DNA of 18,886 bases from an uncultured Clostridia bacterium (GCA_937893945.1 CALCTA010000032.1:1-18886); one strand, 5' to 3'; positions 8,604 through 16,528 are shown, counted from the stretch's first letter. A program made the numbers and translations. The notes: generated by a model not told the origin, from the sequence alone.

Positions 8604-8612
8604 ATTATACCA
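8604..8612 (-). promoter_or_regulatory. Extended -10 promoter for ppdK
   Basis: On the - strand TGGTATAAT is an extended -10 element (TGn plus a perfect TATAAT). I see no good -35 at 16-18 nt, which extended -10 promoters can do without. It would give a 5' leader of about 90 nt before the ppdK start codon. Confidence 0.5.
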
Positions 8613-8705
8613 TAAAATGCTTTAAAATACTATATATTTCGCAAAATTTACCTATCCTCAAGTTGTAAATTTTTTGTTAACGAGCCGAAATCCTCGCTCC
8701 GACTG

Positions 8706-8734
8706 TTGATTTTTTGAAGCTTATGTAATATAAT
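8706..8734 (+). promoter_or_regulatory. Sigma-A promoter for the pth-mfd-parvulin run
   Basis: TTGATT (8706-8711) and TATAAT (8729-8734) are separated by exactly 17 nt. Transcription would begin near 8741, about 25 nt before the pth ATG, leaving room for the ribosome binding site GGAG at 8753-8756. Confidence 0.75.
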
Positions 8735-8765
8735 ATTTAGGATAAAGGAAATGGAGATTTTATAG

Positions 8766-9407
8766 ATGTCGAACATATTTGATCTATTCAAGCAGATATC
8801 ATCGGGATCCGACAGTTCCGCAGGTGCTGTAGAGTATCTGCTCGTCGGTCTTGGAAATCCGGGAAGAGAATACGAAAAAACGAGACATAACGCTGGCTTT
8901 ATGGCTATTGATTATATAGCGGGTAGATGCGGCGCAAGGATTGATCGCGCTAAGTTTTCCGCGCTTGTCGGCGAGGCTGACATAAACGGCAAGAGAGTGC
9001 TTCTTATGAAGCCGCAGACCTATATGAATTCCTCGGGTGAGGCAGTCAGCGCGGCGGCTAAGTTTTACAAGATAGCACCCGAAAATATAATAGTAATTTC
9101 CGACGATGTAAGCCTTGACGTCGGACGCGTGCGCGTGCGCCGTAAGGGCTCTCACGGCGGTCAGAGGGGACTCAAGAGCATTCAGGAGTGCCTTGGAACA
9201 GAGGATTATCAGCGCATAAAGGTGGGAGTCGGCGCAAAGCCGCACCCCGATTACGATATGGCTGCTTGGGTGCTCTCGACCTTTGACGCAAAGGATATAC
9301 AGAACATATCGGAAAATTATCCGAGAATATACGACGGACTCTGCAAGATGCTTGAGGGTAACACCGAGGAAGCAATGCAGATATGCAATAAGGCAAGTAA
9401 GTCCTAA
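8766..9407 (+). CDS. pth: Peptidyl-tRNA hydrolase
   Basis: Pth cleaves peptidyl-tRNAs that drop off the ribosome, recycling tRNA. The 213-residue protein has the bacterial Pth core: LLVGLGNPGREYEKTRHNAGF with the catalytic-type His41, KPQTYMNSSG with Asn88, SDDVSLDVG with Asp113 (His20, Asn68 and Asp93 of the E. coli enzyme), and GSHGGQRGLKSI. In the last motif a Gln-Arg pair stands where the E. coli enzyme has His-Asn. About 23 residues (MSNIFDLFKQISSGSDSS and on) precede the usual start; they could be a real extension, because the only good ribosome binding site (GGAG, 9 nt spacing) serves ATG 8766. It is the first gene of a run with mfd (23 nt gap) and a parvulin gene, an order often seen in Clostridia and Bacilli. 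Heavy use of ATA and CCC codons contrasts with the left half. Confidence 0.95.
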   Translation: MSNIFDLFKQISSGSDSSAGAVEYLLVGLGNPGREYEKTRHNAGFMAIDYIAGRCGARIDRAKFSALVGEADINGKRVLLMKPQTYMNSSGEAVSAAAKFYKIAPENIIVISDDVSLDVGRVRVRRKGSHGGQRGLKSIQECLGTEDYQRIKVGVGAKPHPDYDMAAWVLSTFDAKDIQNISENYPRIYDGLCKMLEGNTEEAMQICNKASKS

Positions 9408-9430
9408 TAGATCAACGGAACAAGAGGAAC

Positions 9431-12400
9431 ATGAGCACTACCTTAGCAACAGATTTCGTTCGCGAGGACAGAGAGTATTCTCAGCTTCTCCGCGCCATAG
9501 TGCAGGGGAAGAATTCGCACTCGCCGTTGCCTACGCTTGTCGCGGGACTTTGCGAGGGAGCTACCGACGCGGTATATGCGTCGTTGCTCAAGGACATCAA
9601 GAAGACCGACAAGAGAACCGCGCTCCTCATCTTTCCCGAGGAAAAGGAATGTGTCAAGATGCGCTCCTTTCTCCAAAGGCAAGGGCTTGAGGTAGGCTTC
9701 TACGTAGGCAGAGACCTGACTTTTTATAACATTACCGCCTCTCATGAGTACGAGCATGAGAGGCTAAAGGTGCTTTCGGGGATACTTGAGGGCAAGTACG
9801 ACGCGGTGGTTACCACACCCGATGCTGCTCTCAGCTACACTATACCGCCCGAGAGACTTATATCTGCAAATACCGTGATCGAATACGGCAAGACTACGAT
9901 AGAGCCGTCGCTTCTCGCTTCAAAGCTCGTAGAGGCAGGATACGTTCGTGTTGAGCTCGTTGACGCCCCCGGACAGTTTGCGCTCAGAGGTGGCATTTTT
10001 GATATTTTTCCCGCGGTGGCGCGCTTTACCGACATAGACGGCAACGCTACTATGGAGACCTCTCCGTTCAGGATAGAGCTTTTCGGCGACGAGATAGACC
10101 GAATGGAGATATTTGACCCTGCTACGCAGAGAATGACCGTAACTCTCGATAAGGTGGAGTTCTCGCCCGCAAGAGAGATACTTATAGGAAACGAAGAAAG
10201 AGCTACGCTCCGCCGCGCTATCAGCTCGTGGTTTGGAAAGTCCAAGGACGAGCGCGCGATGGCTGAAATGACCGCCGAGATAGCGGCTATCGACGACGGC
10301 AGAGAGCTGAATTTCCTTGATAAATACCTTACTCTGATATATCCCGAAAGGGTATGCCTGCTCAACTATTTTCCAAGACAGAGCACCGTGCTTCTGCGCT
10401 CTACCACAGCTATTTACGATAGGATAAAGGCGGCGCAGTGGCATCTTAATCAGACTGTCGAAGAGCTTCTTGAGGGTGGCACTATCGCACCAAAATACAC
10501 CGATTATTCAAGAAACGAGGACGCGCTTGAGATGTTCCTTAGCGGCTCGGTTGCGGTGCATTTTGACTCGCTCGGTCAGGGAATGTCGGGCAAGAAGATA
10601 GGCGCGATGTTCAGCTTCCGCACGAAGCATATGGTGTCCTACAGCGAGAACCTTGAGCTTCTCTGCGAGGACATCGACAGCTACAAGAGAGGCGGCTACC
10701 GCGTATATATCGTTGCGGAGAACGAGGCGGCGGCGAAGAACACCTGCTCGCTGCTCTCGGAGAGGGGAATAAACGCGCTTACAGAGAGCGAGAGCGGAGA
10801 GTTTGATGCAGGCTCACTTCCGCGAGGAGTAGTGCTAGTCGGTTGGAAAAATCTCGTCAAGGGATACGAGCTGACAACACCGAGAATAGCAGTGCTGTCT
10901 ACCGTACCCGAAAACCGAGAGGGAGCTTATACCGCTTCATCAAAGCTCAAGAAAAAGAGAAAAAAGAAAAACGGAACTGAAACGATACTTTCCTACAACG
11001 ACCTTGAGGTCGGAGATTTCGTGGTACACGAGATACACGGTATCGGTCAGTATATGGGTATAGAAAATCTCAAGGTCGACGGAGTCAGCCGAGACTATAT
11101 AAATATCCGCTATGCAGGAAGCGACAGACTTTTCCTGCCCACCGATAAGCTGGATATGGTATCCAAGTATATCGGCGCGCACTCTGACGACGGGCTTGTC
11201 AAGCTCTCACGCTTTGGCGGCGGTGAGTGGAACAGAGCAAAGTCAAGAGCTAAGGCGGCGGTAAAGGATATAGCTAAGGATCTTATCAAGCTATATGCAG
11301 AGCGAGAGAGACGCCCCGGATTTGCATTTCCCGAGGACGACGATCTGCAAGCGGATTTTGAGGCGGCGTTTGAGTACGACGAGACTGACGGACAGCTTGC
11401 GGCAATAGAGGATATAAAGGAAGATATGATGCGCCCAGTTCCGATGGACAGACTGCTTTGCGGCGACGTTGGATTTGGTAAGACCGAGGTGGCAATGCGC
11501 GCCGCGTACAAGGCGGTGCTTGGCGGAAAGCAGGTGGCGATACTCGTTCCTACCACTATCCTCGCGCTTCAGCATTTTCAGACGCTGACCAGCCGAATGA
11601 GACCTTTCTCTGTAAACGTCGATATGATATCACGCTTCCGCACCCCAAAACAGCAGGCTCACTCTCTGCGCAAGCTCAAGAGGGGTGAGACTGATATTAT
11701 CGTAGGAACTCACAGACTTATAGGCAAGGATATAGAATTCAAGGACCTCGGACTTCTCGTGGTTGACGAGGAGCAACGCTTCGGCGTTACACAAAAGGAA
11801 AAGCTTAAGCAGATGGCGGGCAATATCGACGTTCTGACGCTGACGGCAACTCCTATCCCGAGAACGCTGAATATGGCAATGGGTGGCATACGCGATATAT
11901 CGGTGCTTGACGAAGCGCCGGGAGACAGACTGCCCGTGCAGACCTACGTTCTCGAATATGACGAGCTTATAATCCTTGAGGCGATACGCAGAGAGCTCAG
12001 ACGGGGCGGACAGGTGTTCTACCTCTACAACTTCGTTGAGAGCATCGACGGATGCGCGGCAAAGCTTGCAAGAGCGATACCCGAGGCGAGAATTACCGTA
12101 GCGCACGGAAAGATGGACAAGGAGCAGCTTGAGGACATCTGGAGCGAGATGCTTTCAGGAGAGATAGACATTCTCGTCTGCACAACTATTATAGAGACGG
12201 GTGTTGATATTCCCAATGCCAACACGCTTATCGTTGAGAACGCGCAGAGGCTCGGACTTTCTCAGCTCCATCAGATAAGAGGACGTGTCGGACGCTCCTC
12301 AAGACGAGCGTACGCTTACTTCACCTATCCAAAGGATAAGACGGTCAACGAGATAGCGACCAAGAGACTTGAGGCGATAAGAGACTACGCCGAGTTCGGC

Positions 12401-13015
12401 GCGGGATTTAAGATAGCTATACGCGACCTTGAGATAAGAGGAGCGGGAAATCTGCTCGGTGCTGAGCAGCACGGACACCTTGACGCCGTTGGTTACGAGC
12501 TTTATATCAAGCTGCTCAACGAGGCTGTGCTTGAGGAAAAGGGAGAAAAAATACCTGAGAAGCCCGAATGCACTGTTACGATGCGAAGCGACGCGTTTAT
12601 CTCGGAAAAATACGTGCCTTATTCGGCTCAGCGAATGGGACTTTATAAGCGCATCGCGTGCCTTGAGACGAGAGAGGACAAGGATGACATTATCGACGAG
12701 CTTATCGACCGCTACGGAGATATCCCCAAGGCTACGCTTGATCTGTTGACTATCGCGCTCGTGAGAGCCGCGGCTATGAGATGCGGAATACTCAACGTAG
12801 TAGAGGAGCAAAACGAGATAAGGATCCTGCCGTCAGTCTTTGACTTTGAGGTCTGGGCAGAGCTTAGCGACGACAAAAAATACAAGGGCAGAATAAAGCT
12901 GACTATGTCAGAGCCGCCTTGTATAATCTTCAGAAAGCAAAAGGGAGACAGCGTCCCCGATATGCTTCTCGAACTTTTTGAAAAATATGAAAAGCTGTTG
13001 AGGGAATATACCTGA
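9431..13015 (+). CDS. mfd: Transcription-repair coupling factor Mfd
   Basis: Mfd is an ATP-driven translocase that removes RNA polymerase stalled at DNA damage and recruits UvrA. The 1,194 residues match the usual 1,150-1,200. Seen in order: UvrB-like N-terminal domains with the LRGGIFDIFP block near residue 185; a Lys-rich linker (KLKKKRKKK, about 505-515); the polymerase-interacting domain from GDFVVHEIHGIGQYMG (residue 528 on); and the RecG-like helicase with Walker A GDVGFGKT (K684), Walker B DEEQ (779-782), the TATPIPRTL motif and QIRGRVGR (948-955). The translocation (TRG) region GAEQHGHLDAVGYELYIKL and the C-terminal UvrA-masking domain follow. The start ATG 9431 has AGAGGA only about 2 nt upstream, a short spacing, but no better start is seen and the N terminus fits the family. 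It is 23 nt after pth and probably on the same transcript. Confidence 0.97.
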   Translation: MSTTLATDFVREDREYSQLLRAIVQGKNSHSPLPTLVAGLCEGATDAVYASLLKDIKKTDKRTALLIFPEEKECVKMRSFLQRQGLEVGFYVGRDLTFYNITASHEYEHERLKVLSGILEGKYDAVVTTPDAALSYTIPPERLISANTVIEYGKTTIEPSLLASKLVEAGYVRVELVDAPGQFALRGGIFDIFPAVARFTDIDGNATMETSPFRIELFGDEIDRMEIFDPATQRMTVTLDKVEFSPAREILIGNEERATLRRAISSWFGKSKDERAMAEMTAEIAAIDDGRELNFLDKYLTLIYPERVCLLNYFPRQSTVLLRSTTAIYDRIKAAQWHLNQTVEELLEGGTIAPKYTDYSRNEDALEMFLSGSVAVHFDSLGQGMSGKKIGAMFSFRTKHMVSYSENLELLCEDIDSYKRGGYRVYIVAENEAAAKNTCSLLSERGINALTESESGEFDAGSLPRGVVLVGWKNLVKGYELTTPRIAVLSTVPENREGAYTASSKLKKKRKKKNGTETILSYNDLEVGDFVVHEIHGIGQYMGIENLKVDGVSRDYINIRYAGSDRLFLPTDKLDMVSKYIGAHSDDGLVKLSRFGGGEWNRAKSRAKAAVKDIAKDLIKLYAERERRPGFAFPEDDDLQADFEAAFEYDETDGQLAAIEDIKEDMMRPVPMDRLLCGDVGFGKTEVAMRAAYKAVLGGKQVAILVPTTILALQHFQTLTSRMRPFSVNVDMISRFRTPKQQAHSLRKLKRGETDIIVGTHRLIGKDIEFKDLGLLVVDEEQRFGVTQKEKLKQMAGNIDVLTLTATPIPRTLNMAMGGIRDISVLDEAPGDRLPVQTYVLEYDELIILEAIRRELRRGGQVFYLYNFVESIDGCAAKLARAIPEARITVAHGKMDKEQLEDIWSEMLSGEIDILVCTTIIETGVDIPNANTLIVENAQRLGLSQLHQIRGRVGRSSRRAYAYFTYPKDKTVNEIATKRLEAIRDYAEFGAGFKIAIRDLEIRGAGNLLGAEQHGHLDAVGYELYIKLLNEAVLEEKGEKIPEKPECTVTMRSDAFISEKYVPYSAQRMGLYKRIACLETREDKDDIIDELIDRYGDIPKATLDLLTIALVRAAAMRCGILNVVEEQNEIRILPSVFDFEVWAELSDDKKYKGRIKLTMSEPPCIIFRKQKGDSVPDMLLELFEKYEKLLREYT

Positions 13016-13060
13016 TCCTTCTCGGCTTTGCAGGATATGCAAAAGAAAGGAAATCCGAAT

Positions 13061-14383
13061 ATGTTATCGGTAAAAGTAAAAAGAATTATTGCACTGGCGC
13101 TTGCGTGTGTTTGTATTGCGCTCAGCTTTACGGGCTGTAGCACTAAAGCTGAACCGCTGCTTGAGCTTGAGGACAACGAGATATCCGTAAATCTTTTTCA
13201 GCTTTATCTTTCAAGAATGAAGGGTACTCTTTGTACTACTAACTATTTCGGCTCTGCCGCAAAAAAGGCTGAGTTCTGGGATACCATTGTTGACGCTTAT
13301 GACAAGACTACCTACAACACGGTATATACAGATATGGTTCTTGACACAGCTAAGAGCTATCTTGCGGCACTTGCGCTCTTTGATGAGAGAGGGCTTGAGC
13401 TTCCCGATTCTTACGTTGAGGAGATAGACTCTGAGCTTGATTCGCTTGTTCAGAACGTGGCGGATGGCTCAAAGACCACGCTCAATTCTATGCTTGCAGA
13501 ATATGGCGCTAACTACGATATTCTGCGTGAGGCGTATATTATTGAAGCTAAGATAGCCTATTTGCGTGAGGACCTCTTTGGTGTGAACGGCAATAAAGTG
13601 GGAAATAATCTGATAGAGGAATACTATCAGCAGACCTACGCGCGCTTCAAGCAGGTGTTCTTCTATACCTACGAGTACGTTTATGAGACCGACGAAAACG
13701 GCGATAATATTTATTACACCGAGGACGGTAAGGTGTCTTACGATACCACAAAAACTCTCAAAAAGAATGCAAACGGAGAGCAGGTATATGACGAAAACGG
13801 CGATCGCGTTTACGTCTATACAGATGAGAACGGTAAGGAGCGTGTGGCTTATAAGCTCAAGGGAGCAAAGCGTCAGGAGCTGTTTGACTCCAATGGAGAT
13901 CCTATAGTTAAAAACTACGAGGGCGAAGAGCTTGCTAAGGTAATAGACAAGGCAAATTCTGTTCTTGAGCAGGTGAAAGAAGGGGATACGATAGGCTTCG
14001 ACCTTCTCGTTCCCGAGTATAACGAGGAAACGGGACACGAAAAGTATCCGAATGGCTATTATATCACCGAGGAAACTCAGTACGCCTCTCCCGAGGTCAT
14101 AGAGGAGCTGTTTACACTCAAGGTCGGTGAATACAAGATGGTAAGATCCAAGCACGGCCTGCATATTATTATGCGCTACGAGCTTGAGGACAGCGCTTAT
14201 ACACTTGAAGAGTATGAGGATCTTTTTATAGCCAACAGCACGGGAACGTATATCTTTATGGGCGATCTTATTGATAAGCTTTATGCGGATTACGTTTCGT
14301 CTTATAAGGAAAAGATAACCGTAAACGAGAGCGTGCTCGAGGGCGTGGATATCAAGAGTGTGGGTATAAACTATAATTATTGA
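13061..14383 (+). CDS. Parvulin-type peptidyl-prolyl isomerase lipoprotein (PrsA/SurA-like) with an inserted repeat region
   Basis: A 440-residue exported foldase candidate acting outside the membrane. The start MLSVKVKRIIALALACVCIALSF leads to a lipobox-like FTGC with Cys26 as the likely lipid-modified residue. A SurA-N-like helical region follows (about 30-190). Then comes a parvulin domain: first strand FKQVFFYTY (near 196), helix AKVIDKANSVLEQVKEGD (from 291), and the end VEELFTLKVGEYKMVRSKHGLHIIMRYE. Between strand and helix lies an insertion of about 80 residues (206-288) built from DENGDxVY-like hairpins. I chose ATG 13061 rather than upstream in-frame ATGs because AGAAAGGA lies about 10 nt before it and the signal peptide begins there. 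It follows mfd by 45 nt. Isomerase activity is inferred; the insertion may make it mainly a chaperone. Confidence 0.85.
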   Translation: MLSVKVKRIIALALACVCIALSFTGCSTKAEPLLELEDNEISVNLFQLYLSRMKGTLCTTNYFGSAAKKAEFWDTIVDAYDKTTYNTVYTDMVLDTAKSYLAALALFDERGLELPDSYVEEIDSELDSLVQNVADGSKTTLNSMLAEYGANYDILREAYIIEAKIAYLREDLFGVNGNKVGNNLIEEYYQQTYARFKQVFFYTYEYVYETDENGDNIYYTEDGKVSYDTTKTLKKNANGEQVYDENGDRVYVYTDENGKERVAYKLKGAKRQELFDSNGDPIVKNYEGEELAKVIDKANSVLEQVKEGDTIGFDLLVPEYNEETGHEKYPNGYYITEETQYASPEVIEELFTLKVGEYKMVRSKHGLHIIMRYELEDSAYTLEEYEDLFIANSTGTYIFMGDLIDKLYADYVSSYKEKITVNESVLEGVDIKSVGINYNY

Positions 14384-14403
14384 GCCGAATTTTGAGAAAG
14401 CTA

Positions 14404-14432
14404 TTGACAATTCGGCGCGATAGTATTATAAT
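14404..14432 (+). promoter_or_regulatory. Consensus sigma-A promoter for the thiT leader
   Basis: TTGACA (14404-14409), a 17-nt spacer and TATAAT (14427-14432) form a perfect consensus promoter 20 nt after the parvulin stop codon. Transcription would start near 14439, just before the riboswitch. The -35 overlaps one arm of an 8-bp inverted repeat (14384-14391 with 14409-14416). Confidence 0.88.
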
Positions 14433-14454
14433 AAGTCCATGAAAACCGCATAGA

Positions 14455-14540
14455 AATCAGGGGTGCTGATTTTTTGGCTGAGACGGCGCGAGCCGAACCC
14501 TTTAACCTGATACGGATAATGCCGGCGTAGGGAGATGATT
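14455..14540 (+). ncRNA. TPP riboswitch (THI element)
   Basis: The sequence carries the thi-box conserved blocks in order: GGGGTGCT (14460-14467), GGCTGAGA with the invariant CTGAGA (14478-14483), AACCCTTTAACCTGATACGG, ATAATGCCGGCGTAGGGA. The closing stem P1 pairs AATCA (14455-14459) with TGATT (14536-14540). Thiamine pyrophosphate binding to this aptamer normally turns the downstream gene off. A strong intrinsic terminator 57 nt further on shows that control is by transcription attenuation. A further imperfect hairpin (GGTGC and TATA pairing with TATAGCGCACC, about 14549-14584) lies between the aptamer and the terminator. Confidence 0.97.
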
Positions 14541-14596
14541 TTTTGACGGGTGCTATACCTTATTTAACCGTTTATAGCGCACCGAGAAGAGAATTT

Positions 14597-14625
14597 ACCG
14601 CACGGAAGATTTCCGTGCGGTTTTT
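14597..14625 (+). terminator. Riboswitch-controlled intrinsic terminator
   Basis: An 11-bp perfect stem (14597-14607 with 14611-14621) with a 3-nt loop is followed by a run of T (14621-14625). It lies between the TPP aptamer and the thiT ribosome binding site, so it is the expression platform. Confidence 0.9.
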
Positions 14626-14648
14626 AAATTCTTTTTTTGGAGGTTCTT

Positions 14649-15326
14649 ATGAAAAGAACAGAACAGACTAAACGGTTGACGACCTCAGCCGTAATGCTCG
14701 CGCTCGCTATGGTTCTTGCTATGGTATGCGCACTTATCCCGTTCCTCAATCTGCCGTTCGGAGGAGGATTTACGGTGGCAAGCATGCTGCCCGTGGTTAT
14801 CATATCCTATATGTACGGAATGAAATGGGGCTTTTTCTCAGCGGCTATCTACTCGCTGATACAGATAGTTATGGATCTGTATCTCGGCAAGGGCTCTACG
14901 ATAATGGCACTGTTTATGCCTAACAGCGAGGATTTTATGGGCTTTGGAGCGGCGGTAGCGATACTTATTATCGATTACCTTGTCGCATACACTCTGCTCG
15001 GCTTTGGCGGCGCGTTCAGAAAGCTGATAAAGAATAAACCGCTCGCGCTTACGCTCGGTGTTATTCTTGCACTCTCGCTTCGCTACGTGGCACACATAGC
15101 ATCAGGTTTTATCTTCTACGGAGCATGGGCGGAATGGTTCTTCTCTCAGGAGAATTTCTATTCCATAGGCGGATGGATCCTTGAGCATTTCAGCGGCAAT
15201 GGACTTGCATTTATTTATTCGGTATTTTATAACGGTCTTTACATGATACCCGAGATAATAATAACCGCAGTTGCAGCCCTCATAGTCGGCAGGCTTCCCG
15301 TGATAAAGCTCTCCGACGTTGAGTGA
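14649..15326 (+). CDS. thiT: Thiamine ECF transporter substrate-binding membrane protein ThiT
   Basis: ThiT is the S-component that binds thiamine in the membrane and works with a shared ECF energizing module (EcfA, EcfA', EcfT) encoded elsewhere. The 225-residue protein has about six hydrophobic helices. Family features seen are GGGFTVASMLPVVIISYMYG near residues 38-57, the glycine-spaced GMKWGFFSAAIYSLIQ, MDLYLGKG, SLRYVAHIASGFIFYGAWAEW, and FIYSVFYNGLYMIPE with the Asn of the thiamine pocket region. ATG 14649 is chosen because TTGGAGGT (14637-14644) is its ribosome binding site; an in-frame TTG at 14637 overlaps that site and is unlikely. The TPP riboswitch and terminator directly upstream independently support a thiamine role. 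Confidence 0.95.
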   Translation: MKRTEQTKRLTTSAVMLALAMVLAMVCALIPFLNLPFGGGFTVASMLPVVIISYMYGMKWGFFSAAIYSLIQIVMDLYLGKGSTIMALFMPNSEDFMGFGAAVAILIIDYLVAYTLLGFGGAFRKLIKNKPLALTLGVILALSLRYVAHIASGFIFYGAWAEWFFSQENFYSIGGWILEHFSGNGLAFIYSVFYNGLYMIPEIIITAVAALIVGRLPVIKLSDVE

Positions 15327-15601
15327 TTGAGTGTGAGATAAAAAGCAATTTATATGCTTGATATATCATAAAACGCAAATTGCATATTATTGTAATATTC
15401 AGTACAAAAACAAATATTTACAAAAAGCGACAAAAAGCGATATTTCAATAAGAAATGTCGCTTTTTGTTAATATAATGATTATATTTTTCATCAGTATTT
15501 TTGACGTTGTTATCAGTAGATATGGATAATAATGAGTGTGTTGAAGAATACAACAAAGCTTTTTGCTCTTACAATAACTTCCCAAGAAAAATAAAAGGCA
15601 C
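15327..15601. other. AT-rich intergenic stretch between thiT and rnpB
   Basis: It holds the terminator described separately and short inverted repeats (GCAATTT 15344-15350 with AAATTGC 15377-15383; ATATTA/TAATAT around 15384). A 27-codon frame at 15522-15605 has no ribosome binding site and no recognisable product. I see no other gene. Confidence 0.5.
15431..15470. terminator. thiT: Intrinsic terminator after thiT
   Basis: CAAAAAGCGATATTTC (15431-15446) pairs with GAAATGTCGCTTTTTG (15452-15467) over 16 positions including one G.U pair, with a 5-nt loop and flanking T-runs on either strand. It lies 104 nt after the thiT stop. The left arm begins with the second copy of a 10-bp direct repeat (CAAAAAGCGA at 15421 and 15431). 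Confidence 0.7.
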
Positions 15602-15630
15602 TTGACAAAAAAAGAAATCCGTGATATAAT
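15602..15630 (+). promoter_or_regulatory. rnpB: Very strong sigma-A promoter for rnpB
   Basis: Perfect TTGACA (15602-15607), 17-nt spacer, perfect TATAAT (15625-15630), and an extended -10 TG at 15622-15623. The predicted start near 15637 coincides with the first base of RNase P RNA helix P1. Confidence 0.93.
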
Positions 15631-15636
15631 CAAACG

Positions 15637-15988
15637 AACTTTGCTAAACGGTCGCGCGGTATGTAGCCGAAAGGTATTACCGTGAGGAAAGTCCGGGCTT
15701 CACAGGGCAGGGTAACTGATAACGTCAGTCGGAGGCGACTCCCGGGAAAGTGCAACAGAAATAAACCGCCTGCATCGCAGGTAAGGATGGAAAGGCGAGG
15801 TAAGAGCTCACCCACTCCTACGGTAACGTAGGTTTGCTGTAAACCCTATCCGAAGCAACACCGTATGCGGATCGTTTGCCCGACATATATCCGCGGGTGG
15901 CAGAAGGCGTTTTGCCTTTGAGCTTTACGGCGACGTAAAGCAAAGATAGATGACCGTTCTCGACAGAACCCGGCTTACAGGCAAAGTT
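15637..15988 (+). ncRNA. rnpB: RNase P RNA, bacterial class A-like
   Basis: This RNA is the catalytic subunit of RNase P, which removes the 5' leader from pre-tRNAs. The ends pair as helix P1: AACTTTGC (15637-15644) with GCAAAGTT (15981-15988), giving 352 nt, a normal size. Conserved core parts are visible: GAGGAAAGTCCGGGCT (from 15684), GGGAAAGTGCAACAGAAATA, the AAACCGCC segment, and CGACAGAACCCGGCTTA near the 3' end, which pairs with the first block in P4. The promoter ends exactly where P1 begins and a strong terminator follows within 4 nt, so it is a monocistronic RNA gene. Its presence shows that this half of the window is bacterial. Confidence 0.97.
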
Positions 15989-15991
15989 TAT

Positions 15992-16030
15992 AAAAAGGAC
16001 TGAACAGATGAGGTTCAGTCCTTTTTTTCT
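15992..16030. terminator. Bidirectional terminator shared by rnpB and a convergent small gene
   Basis: GGACTGAAC (15997-16005) pairs with GTTCAGTCC (16013-16021), extended by A-runs on the left and T-runs on the right, with a 7-nt loop. It ends rnpB on the + strand. On the - strand it also ends the 78-residue membrane peptide gene, whose TGA stop (16015-16017) lies inside the right arm. Confidence 0.9.
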
Positions 16031-16251
16031 TTTTTATCTATGTACCCGAGCAAAAGCGCGCCTGCGATCACTACTATAAAGCTTGTAAGCGAGTATTCAA
16101 GCATCGGAAAGAAGCGGTGAAAATATACGTCTCCCGTGGCATTTTGAAACAACGTAGCGGAAAAAAGAATAGCGGTGGCGTGGCAGATGCTTGCGAAAAT
16201 TCCGTAGTGCCAAAGCATTCTTGACGCGCGGCGAAGTGAGAAATTATTCAT
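16015..16251 (-). CDS. Small two-helix membrane protein of unknown function
   Basis: I do not recognise this 78-residue protein. It has a short basic N terminus (MNNFSLRRASRMLWH), one hydrophobic segment (about residues 17-36), a short loop with NATGDVYFHRFF, a second hydrophobic segment (about 52-70) and a Lys-rich end (DKKEKKD), so both ends are probably cytoplasmic. A full AAGGAGGT Shine-Dalgarno (16263-16256 on the - strand) 4 nt before the ATG and a good sigma-A promoter upstream show that it is a real gene despite its size. Its stop codon sits in the terminator it shares with rnpB. It is monocistronic as far as the window shows. Confidence 0.72.
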   Translation of the reverse strand: MNNFSLRRASRMLWHYGIFASICHATAILFSATLFQNATGDVYFHRFFPMLEYSLTSFIVVIAGALLLGYIDKKEKKD

Positions 16252-16341
16252 AGATACCTCCTTTTTAGTGAAAAAATATGCTTTTTTGACAAAAAATAAA
16301 TTTTTCTAAAAATATTCGGTCATCTTTACGATTTCAATAGA

Positions 16342-16370
16342 ATTATAGCAAAAAATAGCTCTAAAATCAA
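16342..16370 (-). promoter_or_regulatory. Sigma-A promoter for the small membrane protein gene
   Basis: On the - strand TTGATT (16370-16365), a 17-nt spacer and TATAAT (16347-16342). Transcription would start near 16335, about 84 nt before the ATG. Confidence 0.72.
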
Positions 16371-16480
16371 GGAACAATTTATGGAAAGGAAATTTATGTA
16401 ACTACAAAAAGAATAAAATGTCGGTTTCTTTAGAAAAAACTCGGAAAAATCTGAATTTTTATGCAAAATACGACAGAAAA

Positions 16481-16528
16481 ATAAGGGCGCTTGTGTTAGA
16501 CTTTTTTTAAGAACGCAATATGTTGTGT
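16481..16528. promoter_or_regulatory. Tandem NrdR-box-like sites upstream of the DUF6514-like gene
   Basis: ACGCAATATGTTGTGT at 16513-16528 matches the NrdR-box consensus acaCwAtATaTwGtgt at 14 of 16 positions. A second site at 16481-16496 keeps only the right half (TTGTGT) and begins exactly 32 bp earlier, the three-turn spacing usual for paired NrdR boxes. The pair lies about 100-150 bp before the start codon, upstream of a TATAAT at 16584-16589. Confidence 0.45.

Noticed and set aside
14384..14416. Inverted repeat GCCGAATT/AATTCGGC after the parvulin stop as a terminator
   Set aside because: It has a 17-nt loop and no T-tract, and the right arm overlaps the promoter -35. It could be an operator but there is no further support.
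15421..15440. Two adjacent CAAAAAGCGA copies as the start of a CRISPR or other repeat array
   Set aside because: Only two copies with no spacer; the second is one arm of a terminator.
15522..15605. 27-residue frame just upstream of rnpB
   Set aside because: It has no ribosome binding site, its stop overlaps the rnpB -35, and the peptide is not recognisable.
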